Shown here: positions 12,347-13,770 of the stretch, in pieces
How the letters are laid out: every line of letters starts with the position of its first letter
Position numbering within the stretch: the first letter of the stretch is position 1
Assembly: GCA_004376975.1 (NCBI GenBank)
Contig: SOJA01000103.1
Location: 1 to 13,770 of the forward strand
Origin: Candidatus Bathyarchaeota archaeon
Lineage (GTDB): Archaea; Thermoproteota; Bathyarchaeia; Bathyarchaeales; UBA233
Direction of reading: 5' to 3'
DNA length: 13,770 nucleotides
Program-made: the position numbers and the translations under genes
The notes under the pieces: model-generated
Told to the model about the DNA's origin: nothing
Seen by the model: only the letters and a program-made list of their open reading frames with translations
Databases searched by the model: none

Positions 12347-13770
12347 ATGAAAATGAAGAAATCCATTTTGACTTTATTTACAATTTTATGTTTGCTATTC
12401 ACACTGCCTCTAATAGGGTACAAAACATCTGTAAAGGCAAGCCCAGACACAATCTATGTTCCAACAGACTATCCAACAATACAGGAAGCCATAAACCACG
12501 CTAATTCAGGAGACACGATTTTTGTGTACAACGGAATATACTATGAACATGTTGTCATCGATGAGAGTGTATCACTTGTTGGGGAAGACAGAGACTCAAC
12601 AATTATTGATGGCGGTGGAACTGGCAGCGTGATTTCTGTAACGGCTGATAACGTGAACGTCAATGGCTTCACCATACAAAACAGTGGGCCAACCGATTCG
12701 GATAGTGGTATCTACGTAGTTTCAAGTGGCAACAACATAAGCCACAACACAATAACAAACAACAAAAATGGAATCTACCTGTACTATTCCAGCAACAACG
12801 TGATTTCCGATAACAACGCTTACTCAAACAGCTGGTATGGAATCCACCTGTACTATTCCAGCAACAACGTGATTTCCGATAACAACGCTTACTCAAACTA
12901 CAACGATGGAATCTACCTGTACTATTCTAACGACAACACGGTTTCTCATAACAACGCCTCTTCAAACAACAACGGAATCCACCTTTATTATTCCAGCAGC
13001 AACGCGGTTTATGATAACAACGCCTCAAACAACGACTGTGGAATCTACCTTCACTATTCTAACGACAACACGGTTTCTCATAACAACGCCTCTACAAACA
13101 ACGACTATGGAATCTACCTGTACTATTCCAGCAACAACGTGATTTCCGATAACAACGCTTACTCAAACTACAACGATGGAATCTACCTGTACTATTCCAG
13201 CAACAATAACATGATTTATCATAACAACTTCATCAACAATATAAATCAAGTGTGGAGTGATTCAGTGAATGTTTGGAATGATGACAACGAAGGCAACTAC
13301 TGGAGTAACTACACAGGACAAGACCTAAATGGAGATGGAATAGGAGACACACCCTACGTTATAGATGAGAACAACCAAGACAACCGTCCTCTAATGGGAA
13401 TGTTATCAGATTTCAAAGTCACTTGGAAAGAAGAAACCCATCATGTCACTACTATCTGCAATTCAACAATCTCCGATTTCAGATTTGAAATTGCAAGAGA
13501 AACAGGGAACAAAAAAATAAGCTTCAATGTCACCGATGGAGACGGTACGGTTGGTTTCTGCAGAGTTATAATTCCTACTGAGTTGATGAACTATTCATAC
13601 ATTGTATTAGTTGACAGAGAAGAGATTATTTCAACCTTGCTTGATATTTCAAACAAGACACATGCTTATCTATACTTCACCTACGTCCATAGCGGTCACA
13701 CGATTGCAATAATCTCTTCTAAACTACTATATCTTTACAACGAACTACTCGACAAATACGTCAAGTTGCA
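12347..13770 (+). CDS. NosD-like parallel beta-helix secreted protein (3' end beyond window)
   Basis: The frame stays open to the right edge: 474 residues are visible. It begins with a signal peptide (about 1-32). A right-handed parallel beta-helix follows: TIYVPTDYPTIQEAINHANSGDTI and VVIDESVSLVGED are the classic opening of NosD/pectate-lyase-like folds. Seven Asn/Tyr-rich repeats of 22-23 residues start at residues 142, 165, 188, 210, 232, 255 and 278. The helix ends with the family signature GNYWSNYTGQDLNGDGIGDTPYVID (about 323-347). A beta-sandwich domain (about 362-455) with FNVTDGDGTVGFCRVIIP comes next, and a C-terminal membrane anchor may lie beyond the window. Such proteins are usually surface or extracellular carbohydrate-binding proteins; copper delivery as in denitrifier NosD is not implied. 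The ATG at 12347 is used; GTG at 12344 and ATG at 12353 are also possible. Confidence 0.85.
   Translation, partial: MKMKKSILTLFTILCLLFTLPLIGYKTSVKASPDTIYVPTDYPTIQEAINHANSGDTIFVYNGIYYEHVVIDESVSLVGEDRDSTIIDGGGTGSVISVTADNVNVNGFTIQNSGPTDSDSGIYVVSSGNNISHNTITNNKNGIYLYYSSNNVISDNNAYSNSWYGIHLYYSSNNVISDNNAYSNYNDGIYLYYSNDNTVSHNNASSNNNGIHLYYSSSNAVYDNNASNNDCGIYLHYSNDNTVSHNNASTNNDYGIYLYYSSNNVISDNNAYSNYNDGIYLYYSSNNNMIYHNNFINNINQVWSDSVNVWNDDNEGNYWSNYTGQDLNGDGIGDTPYVIDENNQDNRPLMGMLSDFKVTWKEETHHVTTICNSTISDFRFEIARETGNKKISFNVTDGDGTVGFCRVIIPTELMNYSYIVLVDREEIISTLLDISNKTHAYLYFTYVHSGHTIAIISSKLLYLYNELLDKYVKL
12770..13246 (+). repeat. Seven 66/69-bp coding repeats of the beta-helix
   Basis: Units start at 12770, 12839, 12908, 12974, 13040, 13109 and 13178, each opening with GGAATC. 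Unit lengths are 69, 69, 66, 66, 69, 69 and 69 bp. Units 1, 2 and 6 are almost identical DNA, units 3 and 5 are close copies, and 4 and 7 diverge. One unit is one coil of the beta-helix. Confidence 0.9.

Noticed and set aside
12669..13142. Repetitive frames on both strands within the NosD-like gene
   Set aside because: They are periodic only because they copy the 66/69-bp coding repeats out of frame (Thr-rich on the plus strand, Ser/Cys-rich on the minus strand).
12770..13246. Regular repeats considered as a CRISPR array
   Set aside because: The repeats are contiguous, have no unique spacers, stay in one open reading frame and encode beta-helix coils.

Overview
The window looks like a piece of a mesophilic archaeal chromosome, most likely Bathyarchaeia (former MCG) or a close relative in the TACK group. 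The reasons are an archaeal-type isoleucyl-tRNA synthetase, TATA boxes placed about 25 nt upstream of several start codons (leaderless genes), a candidate archaeal C/D box guide RNA, and large secreted proteins rich in N-glycosylation sequons. This assignment is inferred from sequence character; no database search was possible.

Left part (1-5100), housekeeping and proteolysis: a putative C/D box sRNA at the extreme left edge; ileS on the plus strand; a convergent small cytosolic protein with a metzincin-like zinc site (HEYLHSLGYID); a GC-rich, multi-hairpin island that may be a non-coding RNA; and a site-2-protease (M50) membrane metalloprotease on the minus strand.

Middle part (5183-11363), cell surface, all on the minus strand: an N-terminally truncated caspase-fold peptidase remnant (C11/C25-like); a 704-residue secreted protein with a von Willebrand A domain, a DUF11-like domain and a dockerin-like C-terminus; a spacer of about 640 bp with several promoter-like and dyad elements but no convincing gene; and a 922-residue secreted protein that resembles an archaeal S-layer or surface-layer protein.

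Right part (11364-13770): a divergent promoter region with repeated short motifs; a small winged-helix protein with two C-terminal membrane helices; and a NosD-like parallel beta-helix secreted protein with seven 22-23-residue repeats, which runs off the right edge. The right two thirds therefore reads as a cell-envelope locus: three exported glycoproteins, a possible membrane-bound regulator and remnants of a surface peptidase. The most interesting non-coding signals are the C/D box sRNA, the GC-rich multi-hairpin island, four CTRTTGAA motifs around the regulator's promoter, and near-identical DNA repeats in the NosD-like gene.
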